Of a DNA stretch of 64,000 nt, positions 29,301 to 37,102 are shown piece by piece. The DNA is taken from NCBI RefSeq assembly GCF_026342435.1, contig NZ_JAPEMT010000001.1:857993-921992 (forward strand), given 5' to 3'. Position 1 is the first letter of the stretch; each line of letters opens with the position of its first letter. Made by a program: the position numbers and the translations under genes. The notes below the pieces were generated by a model. The model did no database searches. It saw nothing but the letters and a program-made list of their open reading frames with translations, and was not told where the DNA came from. The stretch is from Streptomyces sp. NBC_00237. GTDB lineage: Bacteria; Actinomycetota; Actinomycetes; Streptomycetales; Streptomycetaceae.

Positions 29301-29342
29301 GCCGAAGGCCCCGCCGCCCGTAGGGGCGGCGGGGCCTTCGGC
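29301..29342 (+). terminator. strong hairpin terminator
   Basis: GCCGAAGGCCCCGCCGCCC pairs with GGGCGGCGGGGCCTTCGGC around a short loop: about 18 bp of perfect stem, beginning 13 bases after the stop. It lies between the convergent hypothetical gene and the tRNA and may serve both. Confidence 0.9.
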
Positions 29343-29358
29343 CTGCTGCTTCTTGCTG

Positions 29359-29431
29359 TGCCCCCGGCAGGATTCGAACCTGCGACACCAGCTTTAGGAG
29401 AGCTGTGCTCTATCCCCTGAGCTACGGAGGC
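29359..29431 (-). tRNA. tRNA-Arg (CCU)
   Basis: On the minus strand: acceptor GCCTCCG pairs with CGGGGGC (one G-U), D arm GTAGCTCAGGGGATAGAGC, anticodon stem-loop CAGCT-CTCCTAA-AGCTG with anticodon CCU, and T arm GCAGG-TTCGAAT-CCTGC. 73 bases; CCA is not encoded. The tRNA's 5' end faces the accessory island, so if the island used this gene as an attachment site it did so from an unusual side. Confidence 0.97.
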
Positions 29432-29432
29432 G

Positions 29433-29448
29433 GGGCCTTGCGTAAAAC
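29433..29448 (+). repeat. 16-bp element also at the far island edge (inverted)
   Basis: GGGCCTTGCGTAAAAC starts two bases beyond the tRNA 5' end. Its reverse complement, with one mismatch, occurs at 52093-52108 near the right edge of the accessory region. See the finding on island edges. Confidence 0.5.
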
Positions 29449-29489
29449 GTGGCGGAAAACTCGGAGCGAGCCAGCCTGTTCGTAGCGAG

Positions 29490-29521
29490 GTCCTGGGCCG
29501 CTGGTGAGGGCGGCCCAGGAC
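29490..29521. terminator. perfect 12-bp hairpin downstream of the DDE gene
   Basis: GTCCTGGGCCGC, loop TGGTGAGG, GCGGCCCAGGAC. It starts about 50 bases after the stop of the minus-strand DDE gene, so it could terminate that transcript; it could also be an element end. No T run. Confidence 0.55.
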
Positions 29522-29570
29522 AGCGTAGCGGATGAGAGGGAGGCGGCGGGGCGGTGGTGGCGGCTTGGCC

Positions 29571-31151
29571 TCAGATGGGTCGGCGACCTCCTGTTTTCGT
29601 CTTGCAGGAGGTGTTGTCGGTGTCTGCGTCGCTGTAGGTGGGGTCTTCGGTGTAGCGGGCGGCGCTGGTGGCGTTCTGGGCGAGCATGAAGCCGAGGATG
29701 ACGAGGGTCTGGGCTTCGGCGCCGAAGGCGATCATGCGGCGGTTGAAGAGGGACCGGTCGAGTTGGGAGAACCCGGATTCGGTGTCGTCGCGGCCGCCGT
29801 AGAGGCGTTGGTGGGTGGCGGTGTGGTCGGGGATCTGCAGGAGGTGCTCGGCGCGGTGGAAGCCGGTTTCGGTGTCGCTCTGGCCGGGGTCGCGTTCGCC
29901 GGGGGTGGTGGTCTGGGCGACGGGTTCGCGGTGTTCGTGCGGGCCGCGGACGCAGTCGATGGTGACGACGTGGTACCAGCGGTAGGAGTCGGTGTTGGGT
30001 CGGCGTTCCAGTTTGCGGATGGGCAGCGGGATCAGCGCGCTGGTGCCGTCGTCGACTGGGGCCCGTTCGTGGACGCGCCCGCCCTTGGACCACAGTTCGT
30101 GGCGGCAGTGCGGGTAGGAGAGGGTGCGCAGGTAGCGGGGGCGGGCGCCTTTGTGCTGTTTGTTGATGAGGAGTTTCCCGCGGCGGGTGACGACGTCGCG
30201 GTGTATGCCGCGCAGTGCCCCGTCGTAGAGGACGCCCATGCAGCCGGTCGCGGTGTCCATGAGGGTGCAGGCGAGGTCGAGGGCGACGGCTGCTTCACCG
30301 CCGGGGTGGTCGTGGGGGACGTGGGCGTAGGCGAGGAAGACGCGGCGGAAGTAGCCGCGGTGGCGGGTGGAGAACGCGACGAACTTCGACCCCAGCACGA
30401 ACGTGTCGTCCTCCTGCTGTTGCACCAACTCCTCAGTCTGCTGTGTGGTGTTGGTGGGATCGGTTGTGTCTCGTCGTGCTTCTTCCTCGCGGTTGCCGCC
30501 GCCTTGCTTCTGCCAGGTGGAGGCGGGGTCCATGCGGTGCATGCGCATTTCGCCGGTGGTGGTGTCGACGACGGTGTACGGGGTGGTGGCGAGGGTGGGT
30601 GACTTGGTGACGGTGGCGTCTCCTGCGATGAGCTGGTGGCGCATCGGGTTCGACCACAGCTGCCGCTCATCCTCGGGCAGCAGTCCCTGCCGCAGCGCCT
30701 GGGCGAGGGCCAGCTCGGTGAAGGCCGCACCGAGGTCGGCCAGGTGCGGGATGAGGAGGGTCTTCTGGGCGTGCTGCCACTGGTAGCGGGTGGGCCCCTT
30801 CTTCGGCAGGCGGTTTGCCTCCGCTTCGCCGAGGTGACGGGCGACGCCTTTGCGGATCTTCTTCCAGACGGTTTTGTCCTGGAGGTCGCCGGCGCAGTAG
30901 CGGGCCGAGCCGTGGATGCCGCGCAGGGCCAGGAACAGCACGTACACGTACGGCGGATACGCGGGCGGCCGTCCGGGGCGGGGCCGGTCGTGGTTGGTTT
31001 CAAGGATCTGGGCGAGGGTGTAGAGGTCGGCGAAGCGGGCGACGTCCCTGACCCGCCGGGACACCGTCCGCAGATCTGCCTCGGTGGCGCGGCGGCGGGG
31101 GCTGGTGCGCTGGGCGCGCGGGATGCGGTCGCCGAAGAGGTCATCGGGCAT
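29571..31151 (-). CDS. DDE transposase-like protein
   Basis: 526 residues from ATG 31151, inside the end of the recombinase-like gene (11-base overlap). The core reads as an RNase-H-fold transposase: D178 in LIAGDATVTKSP, D310 in VLYDGALRG, and E458 in DDTESGFSQLDRSLFNRR, followed by a helix (VILGFMLAQNATSAARY) typical after the catalytic Glu. A KKGPTRYQWQHAQKTL segment and a Gln/Glu/Thr-rich insert (about 215-245) precede the second Asp. It does not match an IS family I can name. It travels with the degenerate tyrosine-recombinase-like gene and may be a mobile-element pair or a domesticated one. Confidence 0.65.
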   Translation of the reverse strand: MPDDLFGDRIPRAQRTSPRRRATEADLRTVSRRVRDVARFADLYTLAQILETNHDRPRPGRPPAYPPYVYVLFLALRGIHGSARYCAGDLQDKTVWKKIRKGVARHLGEAEANRLPKKGPTRYQWQHAQKTLLIPHLADLGAAFTELALAQALRQGLLPEDERQLWSNPMRHQLIAGDATVTKSPTLATTPYTVVDTTTGEMRMHRMDPASTWQKQGGGNREEEARRDTTDPTNTTQQTEELVQQQEDDTFVLGSKFVAFSTRHRGYFRRVFLAYAHVPHDHPGGEAAVALDLACTLMDTATGCMGVLYDGALRGIHRDVVTRRGKLLINKQHKGARPRYLRTLSYPHCRHELWSKGGRVHERAPVDDGTSALIPLPIRKLERRPNTDSYRWYHVVTIDCVRGPHEHREPVAQTTTPGERDPGQSDTETGFHRAEHLLQIPDHTATHQRLYGGRDDTESGFSQLDRSLFNRRMIAFGAEAQTLVILGFMLAQNATSAARYTEDPTYSDADTDNTSCKTKTGGRRPI

Positions 31152-32235
31152 GACGGTGCCTGTTCTGTGCGAGGCCGCCATCGGCGGCGGGTGGGTCGGC
31201 GTGCTGCCAGCGGTGCCCGATGAGGGCGGCAGCGGAGTCCAGCGAGCCCATGCCGAGGTGGCGGGCCACGGATTCGATGCGATGGGTGGACGTGAAGTGC
31301 TCCCAGCCCGCGTACGCGGTGATCGAGGCGGGCCGCACCGCGGGGTCGGCGCCCAGGCCGATGCGCTTGATGAGGTCGCGCAGCGCGACACACACCCTTG
31401 CTTGGACCTGCTCGTCGCTCCCGGCCCGCGCGGAGACCACCAGCGGCAGGCCGCCCGGGTCCTGGCCGGGGAGGGCGCCGGCCGTCAGGTGGGCGGTGCG
31501 GGCCGTGAGGACGCGCAGTCCCCAGTCGTCCAGGGCGTTGAAACGCGGGGCGGTCTTGGTGGAACCGTGCAGCCACACCCGCCGCCCGGGCACGTCGAGG
31601 TCGTGGCCCCTGATGTGGCCGATCTCGCCGCTGAACGCCCCGGCCAGCGCCAGGGCCGCGGCGGCCGCGTGTCTCGTGGGCCGCTGGACGAACTCCGCGG
31701 CCCGCCGCAGGGCTACGGCCTCGTCCTCGGCGAGCGGCCGTGTCTCGCCGGTGGTGCGCGAAGGCAGGGTCAGGCCGTGGGTGGGGTCGGTGTCGGTGAG
31801 GCACAGTTCGCGGGCGGTGGTGAAGAACATCCGCAGTACGCTGCGCCGCAGATGGCGGGTGGCCAGTACGGCGGGGGCGGTGCGCCCGTGCCGGGTGCGG
31901 CCGTGGGCGTCCACGAACTGCCCGGCGATCTGCGCGGAGACGTCCGCGAGGAGAACGGCGCCGCGGACGGTGGCGAGCCTCTCGAACCGGCCCAGGAGCT
32001 GGCCGAACCGCGAGAGGCTCTGCGCCGACATCTCCCCGGAGGCCACCAGCGCCTCCCACACGTCCAGGACGGCGGCCGTCGCCTGGGGCAGCGTGACGTC
32101 ACCGGGCACGGCGGGCCGCCCGCGCGAGGTGCGGCGGCCGGGCGGGAGCCGGAATCGGGCGGCCCGGGACGGGGCCGGTTCTTCGCGTGCCGGGCATGAG
32201 CCCACCTCCACAAGATCGGTGCATACGTGCACCAA
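31141..32235 (-). CDS. tyrosine-recombinase-like protein with degenerate active site
   Basis: About 364 residues (TTG 32235; a GTG three bases downstream or a later start are possible). The overall order resembles a tyrosine recombinase: an N-terminal SAM-like helical domain (AAVLDVWEALVASGEMSAQSL), then ALALAGAFSGEIGHIRGHDLDV where recombinases have the TGLRxSE box, and ARHLGMGSLDSAAALIGHRW where they have the LGHxS box. The Arg of the first box, the HxxR box and the terminal Tyr are not evident, so it is probably inactive as a recombinase, or a DNA-binding relative. Its 3' end overlaps the DDE gene. Confidence 0.6.
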   Translation of the reverse strand: MVHVCTDLVEVGSCPAREEPAPSRAARFRLPPGRRTSRGRPAVPGDVTLPQATAAVLDVWEALVASGEMSAQSLSRFGQLLGRFERLATVRGAVLLADVSAQIAGQFVDAHGRTRHGRTAPAVLATRHLRRSVLRMFFTTARELCLTDTDPTHGLTLPSRTTGETRPLAEDEAVALRRAAEFVQRPTRHAAAAALALAGAFSGEIGHIRGHDLDVPGRRVWLHGSTKTAPRFNALDDWGLRVLTARTAHLTAGALPGQDPGGLPLVVSARAGSDEQVQARVCVALRDLIKRIGLGADPAVRPASITAYAGWEHFTSTHRIESVARHLGMGSLDSAAALIGHRWQHADPPAADGGLAQNRHRHAR

Positions 32236-32476
32236 TGTGTGGGGGTGGGCCGGAGCCCGCCAGGCGGGAGGGGCCGACCGGGTGCGGCCAGGGCCGCACC
32301 GGGGGCCCGGTGGTGACGTGGCGTCAGGATGATGGTCGAACAGCTGTGGCGGTCACGGTCCGCTGTTCCTTCCCGTGCGAGGGCTGCCATGCTGGTGGCA
32401 GGGTGGATGGCGAGGGGATCGAACCCTCCGCGCGCGGGTCCATAGTCCAGGCGCGGACACCAGCCGCCACCCCGGG

Positions 32477-32506
32477 GTGCCGGGCGGGCCCTCGGCCGGC
32501 CCGGCA
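32477..32506 (-). terminator. terminator-like hairpin
   Basis: GTGCCGGGCGGGCC, loop CTC, GGCCGGCCCGGCAC (one bulge), 25 bases downstream of the 32531 gene on its strand. The gap 32236-32530 otherwise contains only an isolated tRNA-T-loop-like string (32411-32432) and no gene. Confidence 0.6.
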
Positions 32507-32530
32507 CTTCTCCCGGTGCGGGCGGTGCGC

Positions 32531-33427
32531 CTACGGGGGCGGCGGGTTCGGGGTCAGGGTGCGCAGGGTCTGCACCACCCCGTCGAGGAACGCCGCGTAC
32601 CGGACGGCGGGCAGCGCCTGGACCTCGCCGCGGGTCATGCCCAGCAGCGTCGCGGCCTCCCCGCCGGCCTCGCCTTCCCAGCCGGACGGTTCCTCGGGGG
32701 TGGGCAGGGAAATGTTCAGGCGTACGTCACGGACCACGAGCAGTGCGATGGTCAGCCACTCGACCAGGTACCGTCCGCGCAGCGAGTCACCGGGAAGCCC
32801 CTGCTGGAGGAGCCGTCCGAGTTCTTCCTGCGGCAGCGGGCCGCCCGCCAGGAACTGGGCGGCGGCCGGAACGGACCAGTGGGACTCCATCAGCGGCCGC
32901 AGGAACAGCCGTGCCTGCGTGCGGTCGTGCGGCCACTGCTCGGCGAAGGTCCGCCCCGCCTCGGTGAGCATGCAGGCCCCTTCGCCGTGCCGGGTCAGGC
33001 CCACGGCGGAGAGGAAGGCGAAGGAGTCCGTGACCGTGTTCACGCCGAGCTTGGCGTGCGCGGCCAGCAGCCGGCCGCCGACCGCGCGGTCTTCCTGCTG
33101 GAGGGCGGCGAGCGCGGTCAGCATCCGGATCTGCCGCATAGGGCTGCAGCGGGGCGTGGGCAGCGTCAGCCCGGGCTCTTCCGGTTCCGGGGCCGCCGTG
33201 AGGGTGCGGGCCCGCCGCTTCCTCTTCCCCGCGCCCGCACCCCGCCGTCGCGGCTCCGCCGCAGACTCCTGCTCCGCCTCCTGCGCCCGGCCCTGCTCGG
33301 GCCCCTGCTCGCCCTCCCGTGTCTGGTCCTGAGTCCGGTCGGGCTGCGGCGGGTCCTTCGGGGCAGAAGGGGGCGGTGCGGCGGAATGCGGGTGGTGCGG
33401 GGGATCGGCGTGCGAGAAGAATTCCAT
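32531..33427 (-). CDS. winged-helix-like protein, unknown function
   Basis: 298 residues from ATG 33427 (an in-frame TTG lies four codons upstream). Residues 1-85 are Pro/Gln/Glu/Arg-rich and disordered; the rest is helical with a probable winged helix: RQIRMLTALAALQQED, LLAAHAKLGVNTVTDSFAFL, SAVGLTRHGEGACMLTEAGR. A further helical region includes YLVEWLTIALLVVRDVRL. It may bind DNA. It lies upstream of, and on the same strand as, the recombinase-like/DDE pair, with a terminator between. Not recognised as a known family. Confidence 0.6.
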   Translation of the reverse strand: MEFFSHADPPHHPHSAAPPPSAPKDPPQPDRTQDQTREGEQGPEQGRAQEAEQESAAEPRRRGAGAGKRKRRARTLTAAPEPEEPGLTLPTPRCSPMRQIRMLTALAALQQEDRAVGGRLLAAHAKLGVNTVTDSFAFLSAVGLTRHGEGACMLTEAGRTFAEQWPHDRTQARLFLRPLMESHWSVPAAAQFLAGGPLPQEELGRLLQQGLPGDSLRGRYLVEWLTIALLVVRDVRLNISLPTPEEPSGWEGEAGGEAATLLGMTRGEVQALPAVRYAAFLDGVVQTLRTLTPNPPPP

Positions 33428-33624
33428 GGTGAGCCCCAATTCCTCGGCCCCGCGGGGCCGAATTCAATGAAAGGCTCTCGCATTCAGTAGCAGGCACGCC
33501 TAGAATGGCGGTGATGCGTGAGCCCCAATGCGCGCGTGTCACGTGCCGTCGAAGGTTTCGGCTTCGGCGGCACTCGCGCGTCCGCACTGGTGTGCGGTTG
33601 CGGTGGCGCAGGCGGATTTCTCTT

Positions 33625-34119
33625 TTACGCATCACCTTTTTCGCCCGGCGCGGGGATGCGGTAGCGGCCGTGGGCCAGGCGGATGACCTCACCCGCCCGG
33701 AACAGACGGGTGAGCTCGGGGCCGACGCCCGATGCCTTCAGGTCCGAACGCGCGGTGCGGATGTGCTCATCGATCGCACGGCGCCGGCTGCCCGGGTGCG
33801 CGGCGACGAAGGCCACGATCTCCTCGCCCAGGGTTCTGGTCCCGTGGCTGTCCCCGTCCCACGCGGGTTTCGCTCCGCGGCAGTCTTCCTGCGCCTGCGG
33901 AGGGGCCGCGAGGTGCGGGAGGACGCGGGCGGCCTCGTCCGCCGCCTGCTGGGAGGCGTCGGCCCGCAGGCTCGCCTCCTCGAACGCGGCACGGGCCGCG
34001 GCCATCTCCTCCTCGGCGCGGGCCAGCCGGTCCTTCGCGGACGTCAGAAGTGCCCCGTCGTGAGAGGCCAGCGTCCGCAGCTGACGCAGCAGCGTCTGCA
34101 GCCCGCGGTGCGACGGCAT
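33625..34119 (-). CDS. coiled-coil plus winged-helix protein
   Basis: 164 residues from ATG 34119, fixed by GGAAGGAGGGG seven bases upstream. Residues 5-70 are an Ala/Glu/Arg-rich coiled coil (DRLARAEEEMAAARAAFEEA, QAADEAARVLPHLAAP). The C-terminal 60 residues look like a winged helix (LGEEIVAFVAAHPGSRRRAI, ELTRLFRAGEVIRLAHGRYR). The build resembles small DNA-binding or partition-type proteins on mobile elements, but no family is recognised. It is the first gene of the minus-strand series toward the recombinase-like gene. Confidence 0.65.
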   Translation of the reverse strand: MPSHRGLQTLLRQLRTLASHDGALLTSAKDRLARAEEEMAAARAAFEEASLRADASQQAADEAARVLPHLAAPPQAQEDCRGAKPAWDGDSHGTRTLGEEIVAFVAAHPGSRRRAIDEHIRTARSDLKASGVGPELTRLFRAGEVIRLAHGRYRIPAPGEKGDA

Positions 34120-34923
34120 GGGACACCCCTCCTTCCGTGCAATTGCCTTTATCGGCAATACGAAATGAGAGTATCGACTGAGGGGCAGGCCCAACAGGGC
34201 ATGCGAAAGAAAAGCGAGACCAATCCAGTGGATAGAGCTACAGAAATTCGAACGCTAAATAGCGCGGAAGCTCTCCCCTTTTACGCTTAGTCAGGAGCGA
34301 GAGGTGCCCCGAACGGGTGGCCTGCAGTTTTCGTACACGGCCTCAGTAACCCAGAGTAAAGGAAGCCGGGAATACGCCAGGAGGGGGCGCACGGGAGTGA
34401 AAGACGTACCTCCAGTGCCCCAGAGCTGAGGCACTGGGGCACGGCACCCCGATCCGGTGGCCAGCGGTGCGCGGCGGGCGAGGAGGGGGAGGTGCAGCCG
34501 TAGGGCTCCACCACCCTCGCCGGGCGAACCCTTTTGTGTGACCGAGATACGCGCCAAAGGGGCAACGGAATGATCTTGAAGCCCTGATCTGCTCGGATCT
34601 ACAGCCTGGGGGAACATTGGTTCAGCGGTTAACGCTAAGCCGGTGATCATGGTCCGAGTGGTGCGAGCGTACCGACACCGTTCTTGTACCCGCGGTGGGC
34701 CTTGCGCTGAGCTGGGACGGCAGTGGTGCCGTCGAGGAGCTGGCAGAGGCCGAGGAGCCGGTGGTGGCTCGCGGGCACGGCAATCGAAGGCGAAGGTGGG
34801 GCGCCCTGGACTGACTGTCTGTGACGGTGTACTCGCGGGCGTGGCCGCTGTTCGGTTTGCCGGGGGCCTTCCTGCTTGTTGTCACCCGCAGCGGGTCAGC
34901 CAGCGGCAGTCACCGGAGTCACC
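34120..34923. other. gene-poor, atypical-composition gap
   Basis: 804 bases without a convincing gene. From about 34140 to 34290 the sequence is AT-rich for this genome (GAAAGAAAAGCGAGACC, CTAAATAGCGCGG, CCCCTTTTACGC). A hairpin GTGCCCCAG...CTGGGGCAC lies at 34415-34442. A 37-nt repeat lies at 34562-34598. 34640-34900 reads as GC-rich scraps with no intact frame and may be decayed transposon or gene sequence. Confidence 0.6.
34562..34598 (+). repeat. 37-nt island repeat, copy 1
   Basis: From GCAACGGAATGATC to CTGATCTGCTCGGAT; the copy at 48979-49015 differs at 5 of 37 positions. The last 16 bases are identical. At both sites a purine run (GGGGAACA) follows within 45 bases. Confidence 0.75.
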
Positions 34924-35250
34924 TCACCGTGCACCGTTGGGCATGGGATACCGGGCTGCCGCCCGGCATGCAGTGACCAGTCGTTGTGTGTCGGCGTCGG
35001 TCAGTGCGGTGTGGAGAGAGAGGCGGACCATGGAGCGGTTGCGGGGGGTGGCCGGGGGGCAGAAGACCGAGCCGAAGATGCCGTGCGCTTCAAGGTGGTC
35101 GCGCAGGTTCATGACTTCGCGTTCGCCGCCGGCTTCGACGGGGATGATCTGGCTGTACGAGTCCCGCAGGTTCAGGCCGGCCTGTGTCAGTCCGTCGCGG
35201 ACCTGGGTGGAGACTTTCGGGCCGACCGCGTGATCAGAGGCACCCAGGCT
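34924..35250 (-). pseudogene. alpha-oxoamine synthase / class II aminotransferase, C-terminal remnant
   Basis: The C-terminal quarter of a PLP-dependent alpha-oxoamine synthase (8-amino-7-oxononanoate synthase, KBL and serine palmitoyltransferase family): a SYSQIIPVEAG strand, then REVMNLRDHLEAHGIFGSVF, CPPATP and VRLSLHTALTDADTQRLVTA, ending at 34924. The PLP-lysine domain and all upstream sequence are missing; the frame before about 35250 is not homologous and the EF-G-like gene starts at 35325 on the other strand. A 5'-truncated relic. Its neighbour at 37103 encodes an acyl carrier protein, a partner of this enzyme family in several pathways. Confidence 0.75.
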
Positions 35251-35324
35251 GTTCGCGGCTGGCAGGGTGGGCGGTGGCACAGCGTTCACCGTGGGGTGCC
35301 GTCGATGCAGATGAGGAGCCACCG

Positions 35325-36125
35325 ATGCCGGAAGCCGGAAGCCCGTTTGATTTCGTGGTACCTGAGGAGATGCCGGGTGCCCCCACAGACCAGGAACAGC
35401 TGGACCCGTGCGCGGAAACGGTCCGTCAGGTTGTCAGTACCTCACGCGACCATGAGGTGACCGACCGCGCCGGTGCCCGTCATGTGCTGCGTCTGTCTCT
35501 GACGCTCGCGGAGACGAGCGCCGTCGACAGCGAACTCCGCGTGGTCATCGAGGAACTGGACCGCACAGCTTCCGCACGGCCGACGGAGGGCGAGCCCACG
35601 GACGGCGTGGAGCTCAAAGGCTTCAGTCCCAGGCAGCCGCATCCTGATCACACCGACGCGCTTCGGGCCGGATTCCGGGACGGCCTGCCGCCGCAGGGGC
35701 CCGTGGCCGGCTGCCCGTTCGGCAACCTGACAGCTGTCCTGAAGAAGGTGGAGGTCGTGGCAGGCGCACCCACCACCGAGATGTACCGCGAAGCGTGCAG
35801 GCAGGCAGCCCAGGACGTTACGGCGAAAGCAAGCTGGAAGGTCACCGAGGCGTACTTCAGCTGCGAAGTCACCGTCGCCTCGGAACGGACGCCGGACGTC
35901 TACAAAGTCCTCTCCTCCCGCCAGGGAACCGCAGTCAGGGCCGACTCGTCGGGAAGCCAAGACACCCTTGAGTTCCACCTGCCGGTGAGGCAGGCGTTCG
36001 GCCTCAGCTCTGCTCTCCGGCACGCGACCTCAGGCAAGGCGTCCTGCACACTGGCCTTCAGCCACTGGGCGGATGCCGGCGAGGACACACTGAAGGAACT
36101 GAAGTCCTCCAAGCCCAAGGGGTAG
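35325..36125 (+). CDS. stand-alone elongation factor G domains IV-V
   Basis: 266 residues from ATG 35325, with GAGGAG six bases upstream. Residues about 28-172 follow EF-G domain IV (AETVRQVVSTSRDHEVTDRA start; HTDALRAGFRDGLPPQGPVA, the helix before the tip; TTEMYREACRQAA), and 173-250 follow domain V (EAYFSCEVTVASERTPDVYK, SSRQGTAVRA, LPVRQAFGLSSALRHATSGK, LAFSHW). There is no GTPase domain, no domain II and no domain III anywhere near. Start, ribosome site and frame are intact, so this is a real short gene, not an eroded fusA. Domain IV normally enters the ribosomal A site; a free copy could bind ribosomes or act as a decoy. Confidence 0.8.
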   Translation: MPEAGSPFDFVVPEEMPGAPTDQEQLDPCAETVRQVVSTSRDHEVTDRAGARHVLRLSLTLAETSAVDSELRVVIEELDRTASARPTEGEPTDGVELKGFSPRQPHPDHTDALRAGFRDGLPPQGPVAGCPFGNLTAVLKKVEVVAGAPTTEMYREACRQAAQDVTAKASWKVTEAYFSCEVTVASERTPDVYKVLSSRQGTAVRADSSGSQDTLEFHLPVRQAFGLSSALRHATSGKASCTLAFSHWADAGEDTLKELKSSKPKG

Positions 36126-36226
36126 ACGACGAGCTTCGGCGCCCTGCGCCCGCTGCGCGACCCGGACGCGCCCGAGCTGGACGAGGACGGAGACCCGGAC
36201 TCGGGGAGGCCGCCGGGCGGCTGGTG

Positions 36227-36256
36227 GAGGTCCTCGGCCTGAACACCGAGGACCTC
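36227..36256. terminator. perfect 11-bp hairpin
   Basis: GAGGTCCTCGG, loop CCTGAACA, CCGAGGACCTC, about 100 bases after the EF-G-like stop and 50 bases after the minus-strand secreted-protein stop. Likely bidirectional terminator. The 36126-36306 gap has no other feature. Confidence 0.7.
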
Positions 36257-36306
36257 TGCTGGGCGGCTGGCCTCTTTAGGGCTGTGCGTTCAGTCGGCAG
36301 TGATGG

Positions 36307-36666
36307 TCAGGAACACTTCGCTTCAGCCGTGGCCCAATCGGGGCCCAGGATCATCGGCTGCGTGCGGCCGCACAGCACGCTCGTTACGATCCCGCCCTTG
36401 TCACCGAAAACGCAGTAGTTGCTGTCATCGACGGGGTCCATGTATCCGACAATCTCCCTCGTTTCGGTCTTCGGGCCGCCCCTCGGCGCGAGGATGTCGG
36501 CAGGCGAGTTGCCCTCGGGAGTCGGGTTCTCCCAGTGTTCCGTCCAGACGATGGTGCAAGGGGCGGGGGCGGCCGTGGCCGTGGCGGAGGCCACGCCGCT
36601 GGAGACCGGGACCGAGAGCGACGCCGCGGCGAGGGCGGCGACAGCAAGTACGGACTTGAACTTCAA
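36307..36666 (-). CDS. small secreted protein, unknown
   Basis: 119 residues from TTG 36666, set by AAGGAG seven bases upstream. A signal peptide runs to about residue 33 (FKSVLAVAALAAASLSVPVS ... TATAAPAP). The mature part has four cysteines (CTIVWTEHW, YCVFGDKGG, LCGRTQP, AKCS) and a mixed polar composition with many Pro/Gly, suggesting a small disulphide-stabilised extracellular protein. No family recognised. It is preceded by the structured gap 36667-37102, including an inverted repeat at 36727-36784. Confidence 0.7.
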   Translation of the reverse strand: MKFKSVLAVAALAAASLSVPVSSGVASATATAAPAPCTIVWTEHWENPTPEGNSPADILAPRGGPKTETREIVGYMDPVDDSNYCVFGDKGGIVTSVLCGRTQPMILGPDWATAEAKCS

Positions 36667-36726
36667 CAGATCTCTCCTTGTTCGGGCGGCAGCGGCACGC
36701 GAGCAGGCCGCGCCGATTCACCCTAG

Positions 36727-36784
36727 GTGCGTGCTTCAGAGGGGTTTGTTGCAGAAACGTCCCTCTAGCGGATGAAGCATGCAC
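36727..36784. repeat. imperfect inverted repeat upstream of the secreted-protein gene
   Basis: GTGCGTGCTTCA at 36727-36738 pairs with TGAAGCATGCAC at 36773-36784 (one G-T), and inside it AGAGGG pairs with CCCTCT. It could be an operator, an RNA leader structure or an element end. The rest of 36667-37102 (436 bases) has no gene. Confidence 0.55.
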
Positions 36785-37069
36785 CTTTCCCCCGTCTGCT
36801 CTACTCGACCGGCGCTTTCCGTCTGTCGGCAGACGAACGAATGACGACAGGCGCGGCGGGCGTCCAATGGACCCGGTCTTTCCGGGACCTGACAACGGCC
36901 CAGGTCCGATCAGATCCAATGGAGGCTGATGACAGCGTTTACTGACAGCCGGACGCTTCTTCCGGATCACCTCGCAACCCGCCGGACCGGCTGCCCCGAC
37001 GCGAAGGGCGGCGAGGCAGCCGGTTGCGGTTTCGCCGCAGGGGGTGACCGGGCCCGGGACGTGGTTCCG

Positions 37070-37089
37070 AGGGCGGGTCAGGCCGCCCT
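37070..37089 (-). terminator. short hairpin downstream of the acyl carrier protein gene
   Basis: AGGGCGG, loop GTCAGG, CCGCCCT, 14 bases beyond the minus-strand stop. No T run; likely terminator. Confidence 0.55.
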
Positions 37090-37102
37090 GCCTATACGGG
37101 CT

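Noticed and set aside
29571..31391. Longer start for the DDE gene (80 extra residues)
   Set aside because: The extension is Ser/Pro-rich shadow of the recombinase-like gene; ATG 31151 overlaps that gene's stop as expected for coupling.
32411..32432. tRNA T-arm-like string (GGGTTCGATCCC on the minus strand)
   Set aside because: No matching acceptor, D arm or anticodon arm upstream; not a tRNA. A tRNA 3' scrap cannot be excluded.
34200..34250. D-arm-like string AGTGGATAGAGC with ATTCGAAC
   Set aside because: Does not fold as a tRNA; no acceptor stem.
33505..34290. 261-residue plus-strand open frame
   Set aside because: Antisense of the coiled-coil/winged-helix gene; no ribosome site and shadow composition.
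34622..34885. 87-residue minus-strand frame
   Set aside because: No ribosome site, Ser/Thr/Arg low complexity, no family; probably a chance frame.
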